A stretch of DNA of 20,264 nt. Source: a bacterium. GTDB taxonomy: Bacteria; Patescibacteriota; Dojkabacteria; JAKAPS01; JAJZLI01. Each line of letters opens with the position of its first letter. Positions within the stretch are counted from its first letter, which is position 1. Shown here piece by piece: positions 1-7,891 of this stretch. The DNA lies in assembly GCA_021803645.1 (NCBI GenBank), contig JAJZLI010000042.1, forward strand, positions 1 to 20,264, given 5' to 3'. Both the position numbers and the translations under genes were made by a program. The notes below the pieces were generated by a model. The model did no database searches, was not told where the DNA came from, and saw only the letters and a program-made list of their open reading frames with translations.

Positions 1-63
1 GTGAGTCTGTAAATTGCATCTTCATTCGATTCAATTCTATTTGATTCACACCAACTTTACTAT

Positions 64-108
64 TTTGAGTGCAATTTATATTAGCCTTAATATTTCTTTG
101 AGTGCAAT
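64..108. repeat. 12-bp direct repeat pair
   Basis: TTTGAGTGCAAT occurs at 64-75 and again at 97-108, 33 bp apart, upstream of the promoter of the YbjQ-like gene. The spacing is about three helical turns, so it could bind a regulator, but it may be chance. Nothing else is recognisable in 1-131. Confidence 0.4.
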
Positions 109-131
109 CTTGTATTGGCCAACACTTCCTA

Positions 132-161
132 TTGACAAATATCCCAAAACTTTAATATGAT
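132..161 (+). promoter_or_regulatory. Sigma70-type promoter of a leaderless gene
   Basis: TTGACA (132-137), an 18-nt spacer and TATGAT (156-161) are followed by only 6 nt before the ATG at 168. The expected transcription start is therefore the A of the start codon. Confidence 0.75.
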
Positions 162-167
162 CTTGTT

Positions 168-1295
168 ATGGCAATTACAGGTCTTTCGGGAAATGAAATT
201 TATTGTTTGAATTTAAAAGGTTTTTCTCCTGGAAATATTGTTTTGGGAAATAGTGTTTTTTCAATGGGATTTTTAGGTGGAATTGGTTCTGGCGTAAGAG
301 GGTTTGTTGGTGGAGAGATTACTCAATACACTTCAATTATTTCAGAGGGGAGAAGATTGGCTCTACAAAGACTTGAAGGTGAAGTTTCAAATAACTCTGG
401 GGTTGGTTCTACTGGTATTTCTACTGAACTTGTTATGCATGATGGAAATATTGAATTTTTATCAATAGGTTCTACTATACATAGTTCTTCTGGACAATCT
501 ATAAGAAGATTTGGTTCTTCTGCTGATGGACAAGAACTATATTGTCAAATTGATGCAGGATATTCTCCTGTATCTTTTGTCTTTGGAAATGTTGCATATT
601 CTATTGGTGTTGGTAAAAGTTTTTTAGGAGGATTAAAAACCCTTCGTAGAGGTGAAGTTTCAGAATATACAGATGTTTTTACAAAAACTAGAAACTTGGC
701 ACTGGACAGAATCGTTCAGGATGCCTCTTCTAAAGGAGCAAATTCTGTTGTAGGTATAAAAACAACAATTATTCCATTTGCTTCATATGGTGTTCAGGAG
801 ATGCTCATGGTGGGTACGGCTTCATCAAACCCTAATTTGCCTTCTGGATCAATTGTGACTTCAGATTTAACTTCACAAGAGATGTGGAACGTTACTAAAA
901 TGGGTTATTCCCCTATAAAGTTGTTGCTTGGTACTTCCGTATATTCTTTAGGTTTTGTGGGTGGTATTGGAGCTGTACTAAAAAGTTTTGTTAAGGGTGA
1001 AATTAGTCAACTGACAAGTTTGATTTATGAAGCTAGGGAAAAATCTTTAGGTAAAATTTCAGATGAAGCAACTACTTTGGGTGCTGATGAGGTACTTGGT
1101 GTGAAAACTTATGTATACTCTCTTGGTTCTGGGTTAATAGAGTTTCTTGCTATCGGTACTGCGGTAAAAAGAAATTCAAATGTTTCTACAGCAACTCCAG
1201 ATCTTATTCCTCAAGCGATTATTTCTGACAAAGATACTTTTTTTAACTCTGCAGATTTTACATTTGGAGTTGATTTAAACAATTCTATACGATAA
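168..1295 (+). CDS. Protein with three tandem YbjQ-type (heavy-metal-binding-like) domains
   Basis: The 375-residue protein holds three successive copies of the YbjQ/UPF0145 fold, at about residues 8-103, 119-222 and 237-335. Each begins with a G-[FY]-S-P segment and a glycine-rich stretch, continues through GE[IV]..[LY]T..... R..AL..[IL], and ends in a strand closing with an 'IGT'-like motif (LAIGTAV in copy 3). In copies 2 and 3 the helix is followed by the family hallmark GA[ND][SE]V[VL]G[IV]K. Single YbjQ proteins are about 105 residues and usually form pentamers; their function is poorly known despite the heavy-metal name. No signal peptide or membrane segment is visible, so it is probably cytoplasmic. 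The C-terminal 40 residues are unrelated tail. It converges with the ABC exporter genes, with 6 bp between stop codons. The start is supported by the promoter at 132-161. Confidence 0.8.
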   Translation: MAITGLSGNEIYCLNLKGFSPGNIVLGNSVFSMGFLGGIGSGVRGFVGGEITQYTSIISEGRRLALQRLEGEVSNNSGVGSTGISTELVMHDGNIEFLSIGSTIHSSSGQSIRRFGSSADGQELYCQIDAGYSPVSFVFGNVAYSIGVGKSFLGGLKTLRRGEVSEYTDVFTKTRNLALDRIVQDASSKGANSVVGIKTTIIPFASYGVQEMLMVGTASSNPNLPSGSIVTSDLTSQEMWNVTKMGYSPIKLLLGTSVYSLGFVGGIGAVLKSFVKGEISQLTSLIYEAREKSLGKISDEATTLGADEVLGVKTYVYSLGSGLIEFLAIGTAVKRNSNVSTATPDLIPQAIISDKDTFFNSADFTFGVDLNNSIR

Positions 1296-1301
1296 TTTCA
1301 C

Positions 1302-2048
1302 CTAAACTTGAATTCTTTCAAATACATATGTTCCTACACTGAGGATTATTATTGATAATATAAATAGAACTAGGAAATCTACCATATAACTAAAATTGTG
1401 TACTGCAATTAATGCATGTCTTAACCCATCTATTCCGTATGTTAAAGGGTCTATTCTTGCCACTATTTTGAGTGCCTTTGGTAACCCTGTTAAAGGGAAC
1501 AGTGCTCCAGATAGAAAGAATATTGGCATTACTAAAAAATTTATTATGAGTTGAAATCCTTGCATGTCCTCAAGCATAGACGCAATTGTTGTTCCTAAAG
1601 ATGTAAATAATAAAGATACTAAAAAAACAAATATAAATGCTATTGGTAGCAGCCAGTAGTTTGTAATTTTAAATCCGATAATTAATGTTAGTAGAAACAC
1701 TATAATTCCTTGAATTAGTGCAACTGTTGCTCCTCCCAATGTTTTTCCTAATATTATACTAAACCTTGATACTGGTGCTGCCATTGTTTCCTTTAAAAAT
1801 CCAAATTCTCTGTCCCAAATTAAATTAATTCCTGAAAACACACCTGTAAAAAGTACACTCATTAAAATGATTCCTGGTGCAAGAAATTCAATGTAATTAC
1901 CCCCACCAGCCCTTTTGAAAATTGATTGAAATCCATATCCGAATGCAATTAAAAACAGGATTGGCTGTCCTAATGCACCAATTATTCTTGATTTTGATCT
2001 AAAATATTTTTTTATTTCTCTAATCCAGAGAACATATACTGTGTTCAT
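1302..2048 (-). CDS. ABC-2 type exporter permease (DrrB-like)
   Basis: This 248-residue protein is an ABC-2 family permease with about six hydrophobic segments. The first lies at about residues 22-42 and is followed by the loop typical of the family, with the motif FLAPGI and then WDREFGFLKETMAAPVSR, the conserved coupling-helix region. A late FLSGALFPL segment is also characteristic. It should pair with the ATPase encoded just upstream (2052-2858) to form an exporter, as in daunorubicin-resistance DrrAB; the substrate cannot be told from sequence. The gene begins 3 nt after the ATPase stop. It has a strong Shine-Dalgarno site, AAGGAGG, 6 nt before the ATG, which fits translation from inside an operon. 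No truncation is seen. Confidence 0.88.
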   Translation of the reverse strand: MNTVYVLWIREIKKYFRSKSRIIGALGQPILFLIAFGYGFQSIFKRAGGGNYIEFLAPGIILMSVLFTGVFSGINLIWDREFGFLKETMAAPVSRFSIILGKTLGGATVALIQGIIVFLLTLIIGFKITNYWLLPIAFIFVFLVSLLFTSLGTTIASMLEDMQGFQLIINFLVMPIFFLSGALFPLTGLPKALKIVARIDPLTYGIDGLRHALIAVHNFSYMVDFLVLFILSIIILSVGTYVFERIQV

Positions 2049-2051
2049 ATT

Positions 2052-2858
2052 TTACCTCCTTCCAAATCTATTCCTGTGGGCTCGCAATAAATCCTTACTT
2101 GAAGCTTCTTCTTCTCTGATATCTTTCCCTGTTAAAGCCAAGAATGCATCTTCTAAAGATGTAGTATTAGTTTTCTTCTTTAAAACATCTGAAGATCCTG
2201 TGGCTATTATTTTTCCATGATCCATAATAGCGATTCTGTCTGCTACCCGTTCTGCTTCATCCATATAATGAGTTGTAAGGAATACTGTCATGTTCTCTTT
2301 TTCATTTATATCTTTTACATAACTCCAAACATGGTTTCTTGTTTGAGGGTCTAACCCTATTGTTGGTTCATCTAAGAATAAAATTTTAGGATGGTGTAAT
2401 AATCCTCTTGCAATTTCTAACCTTCTTTTCATTCCCCCAGAAAAGGTTTTGACAAAACTATTTCGTCTTTCCCAAAGCTCTACAAATTCTAGTAATTCTT
2501 GAATTCTTGATTTTGCAATATTTTTTGGAAGACCATATAGGGATGCATGAAGAGCCATATTTTCATAAGCAGTCAGATCATCATCTAAACTTGGATCCTG
2601 AAATACTATGCCAAAAGATTTTCTAGTTTGGTCTTTATTTTTTAATGGATCATGGCCATTTATCTCTATTTTTCCACTAGTTGGTGTTGCCAAAGTTGTA
2701 ATTATTTTGATGGTTGTACTCTTACCTGCACCATTTGGTCCTAAAAATGCAAAAATTTCTCCCCTTTTTACCTCAAATGAAATATCATTAACTGCAACAA
2801 AATCCTTAAAATTTTTTGTTAAGTTAGATACTTTAATTATGTTCTCTTCTTTATCCAT
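2052..2858 (-). CDS. ABC transporter ATP-binding protein (DrrA-like)
   Basis: A 268-residue ABC ATPase with all canonical motifs in order: Walker A GPNGAGKST (residues 40-48), Q-loop VFQDP, signature FSGGMKRRLEIARGL, Walker B ILFLDEP with D-loop IGLDPQ, and switch histidine in LTTHYMDEAERV. The C-terminal LEDAFLALTGKDIREEE is the tail seen in DrrA/multidrug-type ATPases. It energises the permease encoded immediately downstream (1302-2048), and the two form one transcription unit. The start ATG lacks a Shine-Dalgarno site; a promoter lies at 2890-2918 with a predicted leader of about 25 nt. A second start cannot be excluded, but the residues before Walker A have normal family length. Confidence 0.93.
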   Translation of the reverse strand: MDKEENIIKVSNLTKNFKDFVAVNDISFEVKRGEIFAFLGPNGAGKSTTIKIITTLATPTSGKIEINGHDPLKNKDQTRKSFGIVFQDPSLDDDLTAYENMALHASLYGLPKNIAKSRIQELLEFVELWERRNSFVKTFSGGMKRRLEIARGLLHHPKILFLDEPTIGLDPQTRNHVWSYVKDINEKENMTVFLTTHYMDEAERVADRIAIMDHGKIIATGSSDVLKKKTNTTSLEDAFLALTGKDIREEEASSKDLLRAHRNRFGRR

Positions 2859-2865
2859 TTTTTAT

Positions 2866-2918
2866 TTAGGAAACCTAATTTGTTAGAAAATATTATCAAT
2901 TCCCTCCTATTTTGTCAA
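2866..2918 (-). promoter_or_regulatory. Promoter and small palindrome of the ABC exporter operon
   Basis: On the minus strand TTGACA (2918-2913), a 17-nt spacer and TAATAT (2895-2890) make a good sigma70-type promoter. The short leader contains the palindrome TTAGG-AAA-CCTAA (2866-2878), placed where a repressor could block early elongation or where a small hairpin would form. No ribosome binding site lies before the ATG at 2858. Confidence 0.65.
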
Positions 2919-2952
2919 TTATAAAAAATTAATTTTGTATATCATGAAAATG

Positions 2953-3576
2953 TTAAGGAAGAAGAAATGTCCATGCATCACCCTTTCCTGTATTTGCATC
3001 TGCAAGTAGAACTTGAAATCCTATTAGATCCCCTTCTTTAATAAGTTGATTAAAACTGGCAGTATCAGGTATATTAGGAAAGTTTATTCCAATACTAACT
3101 CCTTGGTTTGTTTGATAAACTATGGTTGTTGTTCCTTGTAGTATTTGCCTTCCCTCTGATATGATATTTCCCCTATTTGCTGTTGTGACTGACCCAAATG
3201 TTACTATTGTTCCTTTATCAAAAGGCAATGGTCCTGCTTGACTATCTTTATAACCACTGAATTGCACTTGGTCTCCCAATCCTACAAATGCATATACGCC
3301 AGAGTTATCTTGGGCTGATAATAAGGAGAATTCTCCTTTTGATAAAACCGGAAATCCACTCCCTTCTATTAGCTCTGGATTTGAAACCCCCTTTAGTTGT
3401 ACTACTATACCTGGTTTTTGAAGAATTTCTCTTGCTTCTTCATCTGCTATTCTTTGAGCCACACGCTCTCCATTTTGAAGCTTATTTCCACACCCTGCTA
3501 ATGCCAGTGTTGTAACTGCAACAGAGCTCAAAAATGCTCTTCTAGTTGTCATGTTAGGTGTTAATATTTCACTCAT
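2953..3576 (-). CDS. Putative exported lipoprotein with Tat-like signal
   Basis: I do not recognise the family of this 207-residue protein. The N-terminus reads TTRRAFLSS, then a hydrophobic run ending in LALAGC, so it has a twin-arginine-like motif followed by a lipobox whose Cys would be lipidated. The mature part is rich in short beta-type segments and glycine, without Cys or obvious catalytic motifs. It is likely anchored outside the cytoplasmic membrane. Two start codons are possible. The ATG at 3576 lies only 4 nt after a TATAAT (3586-3581), inside the expected transcription start. A second TATAAT at 3602-3597 would give it a 14-nt leader. The ATG at 3552 (MTTRRAF) would give a more typical short Tat n-region. 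Confidence 0.65.
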   Translation of the reverse strand: MSEILTPNMTTRRAFLSSVAVTTLALAGCGNKLQNGERVAQRIADEEAREILQKPGIVVQLKGVSNPELIEGSGFPVLSKGEFSLLSAQDNSGVYAFVGLGDQVQFSGYKDSQAGPLPFDKGTIVTFGSVTTANRGNIISEGRQILQGTTTIVYQTNQGVSIGINFPNIPDTASFNQLIKEGDLIGFQVLLADANTGKGDAWTFLLP

Positions 3577-3645
3577 AAGTATTATAAACAGGCGATATTA
3601 TAGCATATTTTAAAACAATGTACCTAATATATGAATGGTAATTCA

Positions 3646-3674
3646 TTGTTTTCTGTCCATGTTTTGTATATAAT
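3646..3674 (+). promoter_or_regulatory. Promoter of a leaderless gene
   Basis: TTGTTT (3646-3651), a 17-nt spacer and TATAAT (3669-3674) are followed by 6 nt and the ATG at 3681. The mRNA should start at the start codon. Confidence 0.7.
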
Positions 3675-3680
3675 TTTCAT

Positions 3681-4388
3681 ATGTCAATTTGGAGTATCGT
3701 CTTTTCAGACATTATTCTTTTATTACTTTTTATACTATCTACAAGAAAGTATCTTCTAAAACCTAACATGAGCAAAATGTGGTGGACCTTTGGTTTCTTA
3801 GAAGGTTTTCTTTCTGTGCTTGGCTACCTACTTTCAGTGTATACTCATATATACTTTTTCTTTTATTTATATTATTTCTTTGGAGCAGGTTTAACACCTG
3901 CAATTTTGGGATTAGGGTCAGTATACCTATTGCCAAAATCAAAATTTAATTTTCAATTGTATATAACCTACATGACAATAATATTAGCAATAATTTTATT
4001 TATATTACTTCTTTTTTCTCATATTATTTCTTCAAATTTTAATGTTCTTACTGATCTCATATTTAAAAATGTTATAACAACAAAGAACTATAGTATTTCA
4101 TTGCTTGGAGTAAATATTATTAAAAACAGTTATTGGCTTATTCCTCTTGTGATTTTAAATTCAATTGGAACTATTGAAATTGTTGGGGTATCTCTATATT
4201 CATTTATACAAGATATTAAAAAAAAGAGATTCTCCAAAAGAAGTACAGGATTGATTTTTATAGTAGTTTCCTCTTTTCTTCTTGCAACGGTTGCCTCAAT
4301 ATCAAGGTTTTATAATATATCTGTAATATGGCTTGGTTTTCTTTTTACTTGGATTCTATTTTTTGTAGGATATATTCTTATTAACTGA
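3681..4388 (+). CDS. Polytopic membrane protein of unknown function
   Basis: A 235-residue, strongly hydrophobic protein with about seven predicted membrane segments, near residues 3-22, 33-55, 58-85, 93-118, 147-172, 188-208 and 213-233. Short basic loops (TRKYLLKPNMSK and DIKKKRFSKR) suggest cytoplasmic sides. No catalytic motif or known transporter signature is visible. It is transcribed divergently from the lipoprotein gene at 2953-3576 across a 104-bp gap containing both promoters. The start is fixed by the leaderless promoter immediately upstream. Confidence 0.65.
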   Translation: MSIWSIVFSDIILLLLFILSTRKYLLKPNMSKMWWTFGFLEGFLSVLGYLLSVYTHIYFFFYLYYFFGAGLTPAILGLGSVYLLPKSKFNFQLYITYMTIILAIILFILLLFSHIISSNFNVLTDLIFKNVITTKNYSISLLGVNIIKNSYWLIPLVILNSIGTIEIVGVSLYSFIQDIKKKRFSKRSTGLIFIVVSSFLLATVASISRFYNISVIWLGFLFTWILFFVGYILIN

Positions 4389-4737
4389 ATTTTTTTAGAA
4401 TAAGTATCTTCCCATTTTTTAGATAATAGTTATAAATAAATTCCGTCCTCTTCCTATTTTGATACAGGAAATGAAATTATTAAAAAAATACTATTTCCTC
4501 CTCCAAAACTTCTATTTATTAAACCATTGATGTTTTGACAAGTACCTGATTGTTGTTGTCTTCATAAAATGCTATAAGATCTAAGAAAACTTCATGTACA
4601 TCACCAATTTCTCTTACTGATCTTTCTTTAGTATGACCCTAAAAAATATTTATATAATAATTAATGGTCTGTTATTTGTGATATTTCACTTTTTCCTTCA
4701 GGTTTCCCCTCTTGTAATTGGTTAATTGTGAAATATC
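4389..4737. other. Gene-poor gap with inverted repeats and a possible coding relic
   Basis: The gap holds two inverted repeats and one short open stretch. AGGAAAT/ATTTCCT arms lie at 4466-4472 and 4493-4499. On the minus strand 4638-4519 reads 39 open codons with protein-like composition (SVREIGDVHEVFLDLIAFYE in the middle) but no ATG, GTG or TTG start at its beginning and a stop just before it. It may be a decayed gene end. Confidence 0.35.
4680..4737 (-). terminator. 10-bp perfect inverted repeat abutting the phosphatase stop codon
   Basis: GATATTTCAC (4680-4689) and GTGAAATATC (4728-4737) are perfect inverted arms around a 38-nt loop, and the second arm touches the stop codon of the gene at 4738-5514. 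It could act as a 3' stability hairpin or weak terminator. No long T-tract follows directly, so intrinsic termination is uncertain. Confidence 0.35.
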
Positions 4738-5514
4738 TTATTGTGTGTATAAATCCAGATTATATGCATCTAATATTAATTTTCCCTCTTGTCCCTGGGT
4801 AGGGTCACCTCTATATATAGTAACCCCAGAATTTATTGGTTTTTGTTCATGATCTAATCTTTCAAATTCTGATGCCGAAAGCCTTTCGAGATTTGCTCTT
4901 ACCCCTAGTATTGTTAGGTGATGTGTTACTGCAAGAACTCTTTGACCATTAAAATCTCTAGTCAATGTTGTTAACCATGATCGCAACCTTTCTCTTAAAT
5001 CAGGAATATTTTCTCCTTGAGGATATCTGTACCAGTATGGACCCTGGATTTCCCGTAATCTCTTTTGTTCTGGGTTTAATATATTAAATATCCTCCAATT
5101 AGCATATATCAGTGCTAGTCCATGATCCTGTTCTCTAATTCTTTCTTCTTCAACTACTGGAACACTTCTTAATTCTGGCCATCCCCCCATCATTGCTTCT
5201 AAAGTAGACCTAGTTCTTTCATAAGGTGATACAAATATAATACTTGGAGGTCTTATTCTTTCCGATAATCTTTCTGCCATTAATTGAGAATTTTTAGTTC
5301 CTACCTCAGTTAGATGAGTATTATGATCAGATACTTCCAGTGAATACTGACCCATTACTTTGTAAGCTAATTTGCGTGATTCTTCTGATTCAGGATTAGT
5401 CTCATATGCCTTTTTCAGTTCTTGATACAGAGGATCTTGTTCCATTTGATCCCTTTGAGCATTAAAATCTGATTGTCCATGTCTTATAAATGTAAGTTCT
5501 TCTGGCCATTTCAT
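4738..5514 (-). CDS. Histidine phosphatase family protein (phosphoglycerate-mutase-like)
   Basis: The 258-residue protein has the histidine-phosphatase fold. LTFIRHGQSDFNAQ contains the catalytic RHG (residues 11-13, His12 the phospho-acceptor). SPYERTRSTLEAM supplies the second conserved arginine, EERIREQDHG the usual acidic residue region, and VTHHLTILGVRANL, near residue 200, the second catalytic histidine. The length is slightly above the usual 200-240, with an insertion of about 40 residues after the RHG motif. Members act on phosphosugars, phospho-nucleotides or phosphoproteins; the substrate here is not predictable. The gene stands alone. TATAAT lies 6 nt before the ATG and TTGATT 17 nt further upstream, so the mRNA should be leaderless. 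Confidence 0.85.
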   Translation of the reverse strand: MKWPEELTFIRHGQSDFNAQRDQMEQDPLYQELKKAYETNPESEESRKLAYKVMGQYSLEVSDHNTHLTEVGTKNSQLMAERLSERIRPPSIIFVSPYERTRSTLEAMMGGWPELRSVPVVEEERIREQDHGLALIYANWRIFNILNPEQKRLREIQGPYWYRYPQGENIPDLRERLRSWLTTLTRDFNGQRVLAVTHHLTILGVRANLERLSASEFERLDHEQKPINSGVTIYRGDPTQGQEGKLILDAYNLDLYTQ

Positions 5515-5520
5515 AGTTGG

Positions 5521-5549
5521 ATTATATTACTTCAGATTTTAATAATCAA
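5521..5549 (-). promoter_or_regulatory. Promoter of the histidine phosphatase gene
   Basis: On the minus strand TTGATT (5549-5544), a 17-nt spacer and TATAAT (5526-5521) are followed by 6 nt and the ATG at 5514. Confidence 0.7.
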
Positions 5550-5653
5550 AGAACTTTTACTTTACATTGTGATATTTCCTGTAATATTGGCTCCATTCTG
5601 AGTCTTCCTTAGTAACAACTGTCTTATTACTCTGAATTATTTCAATATTATTA

Positions 5654-5841
5654 TTAGATCATGCTATCAATAATATCTTGTATATCTGATATCCTTTTAG
5701 GAAGATTCTTTTTCAAGCTGTTTACTATTTCTTTACACCCTTCAGTTAGTTTTCTTTTTAACTCTTTAATATACTCTGCATCATAAATAATTTTACGTTT
5801 TTGTTTGATCTCTACCCAATTTTAAAAACAAATTTTACCAT
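5654..5841 (-). pseudogene. Small frameshifted open reading frame downstream of the dehydrogenase
   Basis: An ATG at 5841, 11 nt after the dehydrogenase stop, opens MVKFVFK and soon meets a TAG. The adjacent frame then reads about 54 uninterrupted codons down to a TAA at 5654-5656, with a helical, charged product (YIKELKRKLTEGCKEIVNSL). One extra base in the A/T-rich stretch near 5820-5830 would join the two into a protein of about 62 residues. The open part has no ATG, GTG or TTG of its own near its beginning. Family unknown. This is either a real frameshift, an assembly error or a chance open frame. Nothing else is evident in 5515-5653. Confidence 0.4.
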
Positions 5842-5852
5842 TCTAATCTATT

Positions 5853-6569
5853 TTATCTTTTCATGTAATCATGTGCGAATATTTCACTTTCACTAGTTTT
5901 TATGGCATATAAGACCTTTTCTGCGACATACTCTGCACTATCAACTTCTGGTATTTGAGAATTTCTATTTGATAAATTCATATGTTGTTCCTTTATAGCA
6001 TTTTGTAAAAAATTGGTATTGGTAATGGTTGGGTATACTACAGAAACTTTAATATTATGATTCTTTAATTCTTCGTTTGCAGTTAATGAAATACCTCCAA
6101 GGGCTCTTTTTGATGAGGAATAAACAGACATATTAGGTATATACATTAAAGCTGTTCCAGAAGATATATTTATTATTATTCCACCTCCCTGCTTTTTCAT
6201 AATAGGGATAACTGACTGCATAGCAACTAATGGACCAACTACATTTAAATCAAACACTTTTTTAAGATTTTCAATTTTTGTATCTTCAATTGATGCATAA
6301 TATCCTACACCTGCATTATTAACTAGTATGTCAATACTGCCATAGTGATCAAATACTTTCTTTACCATTTGTCTTACTTCATCTTCTTTAGACATATCTG
6401 CTACTACAACAAATGAGTTCTTTAAATTTTTGGAAATATTATTAAGTTTTTCTTGGGATCTTGATACTAAAGCAACCTTCGCGCCATTTTCAGATAACAT
6501 CTTTGATAATGCCAGACCTATTCCAGATGACGCTCCAGTAACTATGACAATTTTATCTTTAACATCCAT
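5853..6569 (-). CDS. Short-chain dehydrogenase/reductase
   Basis: A 238-residue classical SDR. The nucleotide-binding motif TGASSGIG lies at residues 11-18 from the chosen start, NNAGVG follows near residue 85, the catalytic Ser is in INISSG, and the YxxxK motif is YSSSK. An NAD(P)-dependent oxidation or reduction of a hydroxyl or carbonyl substrate is expected; the substrate is unknown. I chose the ATG at 6569 (MDVKDKIVIV), which gives the usual family start. An in-frame TTG at 6590 would lie upstream of the likely transcription start, because TATAAT sits at 6584-6579, 9 nt before this ATG. The gene follows the decayed PadR-type gene at 6662-6775 in the same orientation. Confidence 0.88.
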   Translation of the reverse strand: MDVKDKIVIVTGASSGIGLALSKMLSENGAKVALVSRSQEKLNNISKNLKNSFVVVADMSKEDEVRQMVKKVFDHYGSIDILVNNAGVGYYASIEDTKIENLKKVFDLNVVGPLVAMQSVIPIMKKQGGGIIINISSGTALMYIPNMSVYSSSKRALGGISLTANEELKNHNIKVSVVYPTITNTNFLQNAIKEQHMNLSNRNSQIPEVDSAEYVAEKVLYAIKTSESEIFAHDYMKR

Positions 6570-6661
6570 ATTTTTATTATTATATAACAAGTTTTAATTT
6601 ACAATACTTTTTATATTGGAAATAAATACAAGGGTAATTTTATTTTCCACCTAAAAATCCA

Positions 6662-6775
6662 TTATGAATCAGAATTTACCTGCTTCATAATTTCATATAC
6701 ATGACGTGGTTTTAAACTTAATACTATAAGTATACTAAGTGAAATTTGTGGTAAAAGTTTCATACTTCTCTTCAT
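6662..6775 (-). pseudogene. Truncated PadR-family repressor gene
   Basis: The ATG at 6775 opens 37 codons whose product contains LSILIVLSLKPRHVYEIMKQ. This matches the start of the PadR winged-helix domain, in which 'GPRHGYEI' is the usual core. Here the conserved Gly is Val. The frame then hits TAA at 6664-6662, and only short fragments such as NGFLGGK in the next frame resemble the continuing family sequence. A whole PadR protein has about 100-180 residues, so this is a relic or a frame-damaged gene. Its promoter is intact: TATACT (6788-6783) ends 7 nt before the ATG and is embedded in the palindrome at 6784-6808. The gene points toward the dehydrogenase. Confidence 0.6.
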
Positions 6776-6783
6776 ATGTTACA

Positions 6784-6808
6784 GTATATATCGTTAAACG
6801 ATATATAC
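6784..6808. promoter_or_regulatory. 25-bp perfect palindrome (operator) between divergent genes
   Basis: GTATATATCGTT, a central A, and its exact reverse complement form a perfect palindrome with 12-bp arms. The left arm overlaps the minus-strand -10 box (6788-6783) of the PadR relic. The right arm overlaps the expected -35 position of the plus-strand promoter whose -10 is TATGAT at 6828-6833. A dimeric repressor bound here would shut both directions. A PadR-type autoregulator is the obvious candidate by position. Confidence 0.75.
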
Positions 6809-6844
6809 CAGGCATTTCAAACTTTAATATGATATATTTAAATT

Positions 6845-7891
6845 ATGCATAAAAGATATTTGCTATTTTATTTATTGATTTTTACAATACCTATTATTGC
6901 CTTAATACTTTCTTATCTTTATTATGATATTCCATACCTTTATACAGCACAAAATTTAAAGGTAAAGGCAATTCATTCCAGTAAAGTAGTTTCTTCTGTG
7001 GATACTAACAACCCACTTGCTGGAAATATATATATTTGTGATTCAAAAAATAATAGAATTATAGAAGTAAATCCCCAGAAACAAATTGTATGGCAAATGA
7101 CAGGAATTGAAGATCCAGATGATGTTCAAGTTTATGCTGAAAATAGACTGATTGTAAATCAAGAAGATTATAGTAGGGTTGTAGAAATAAATACAACAAC
7201 CCAATCTATTGTATGGAGTTATGGCCATTTAGGTTCTCCAGGATCACAGGCAGGATATTTGGGAGAATATGTAGATGATTCTTTCCGTCTCCCAAATGGA
7301 AATACTGTTATTACTGATGATGTAAATATGAGAGTTATTGCTGTAAATAAATTAGATCAGATTGTATGGCAGTATGGTCATACCTTACAAAGATCAACTA
7401 ATCCTGGATACTTGGATGCCCCTAATGATGCTATGCCTCTTCCTGATGGAAGCATTTTAATTACAAGTATATCAAATCATATGGCAATTGATGTTAGTAT
7501 GGCTACAAATAACATTTTATGGGAAGTAAATATCCCTCAAGTGTATCCTTCTGATGCAGTAACTTTACCAAATGGAAATATTCTATCTACTGACTGGGTA
7601 TATCCTGGGTTAGTGGAAGAGATTACAAAGCAAGGAAAAGTTGTCTGGTCATATCAACCAACAGGAGCTAACGCCCTAAATCATCCCTCTTCTACACAAC
7701 TTCTTCCAAATGGAAATTATCTAATTGTTGATGACCATAATGATAGGGTATTTGTTATCAATCCAAAGACAGGTGCTACTTTATGGCAATATGGTCAAAC
7801 TGGTGTTGCTGGAAATGGGTTTGATCAGTTAAATGATCCTTCAGGAGTTGCACTTGCTACTCCAATGGAGTCTCCTGCTTTTGTACAATAG
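6845..7891 (+). CDS. Membrane-anchored beta-propeller protein (PQQ/NHL or arylsulfotransferase-like)
   Basis: The 348-residue protein starts with a hydrophobic anchor (residues 6-27) after the basic MHKR, so it is probably tethered with the propeller outside. The rest shows about six blades built around recurring units of the type LPNGN.[LI]..D followed by V....V..I[NV].....[IV]VW.Y or ..LW.Y. Examples are RLPNGNTVITDD, LPNGNILSTDW and LLPNGNYLIVDD, paired with IVWQYGH, VVWSYQP and LWQYGQT. Such aryl-sulfotransferase/PQQ-like propellers may be enzymes or binding scaffolds; I see no basis for choosing. TATGAT ends 11 nt before the ATG, giving a leader of only about 5 nt, and the palindrome at 6784-6808 suggests repression. 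Its 3' end overlaps the convergent reductase gene by 35 bp. Confidence 0.75.
   Translation: MHKRYLLFYLLIFTIPIIALILSYLYYDIPYLYTAQNLKVKAIHSSKVVSSVDTNNPLAGNIYICDSKNNRIIEVNPQKQIVWQMTGIEDPDDVQVYAENRLIVNQEDYSRVVEINTTTQSIVWSYGHLGSPGSQAGYLGEYVDDSFRLPNGNTVITDDVNMRVIAVNKLDQIVWQYGHTLQRSTNPGYLDAPNDAMPLPDGSILITSISNHMAIDVSMATNNILWEVNIPQVYPSDAVTLPNGNILSTDWVYPGLVEEITKQGKVVWSYQPTGANALNHPSSTQLLPNGNYLIVDDHNDRVFVINPKTGATLWQYGQTGVAGNGFDQLNDPSGVALATPMESPAFVQ

Noticed and set aside
2608..2886. Plus-strand open frame opposite the ABC ATPase
   Set aside because: It is antisense to conserved ATPase motifs and has no independent protein similarity or start signals.
5820..5841. Programmed -1 frameshift in the small frame after the dehydrogenase
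   Set aside because: The TTT-AAA-ATT stretch does not form a heptamer that allows re-pairing in the -1 frame, so an indel is the simpler explanation.
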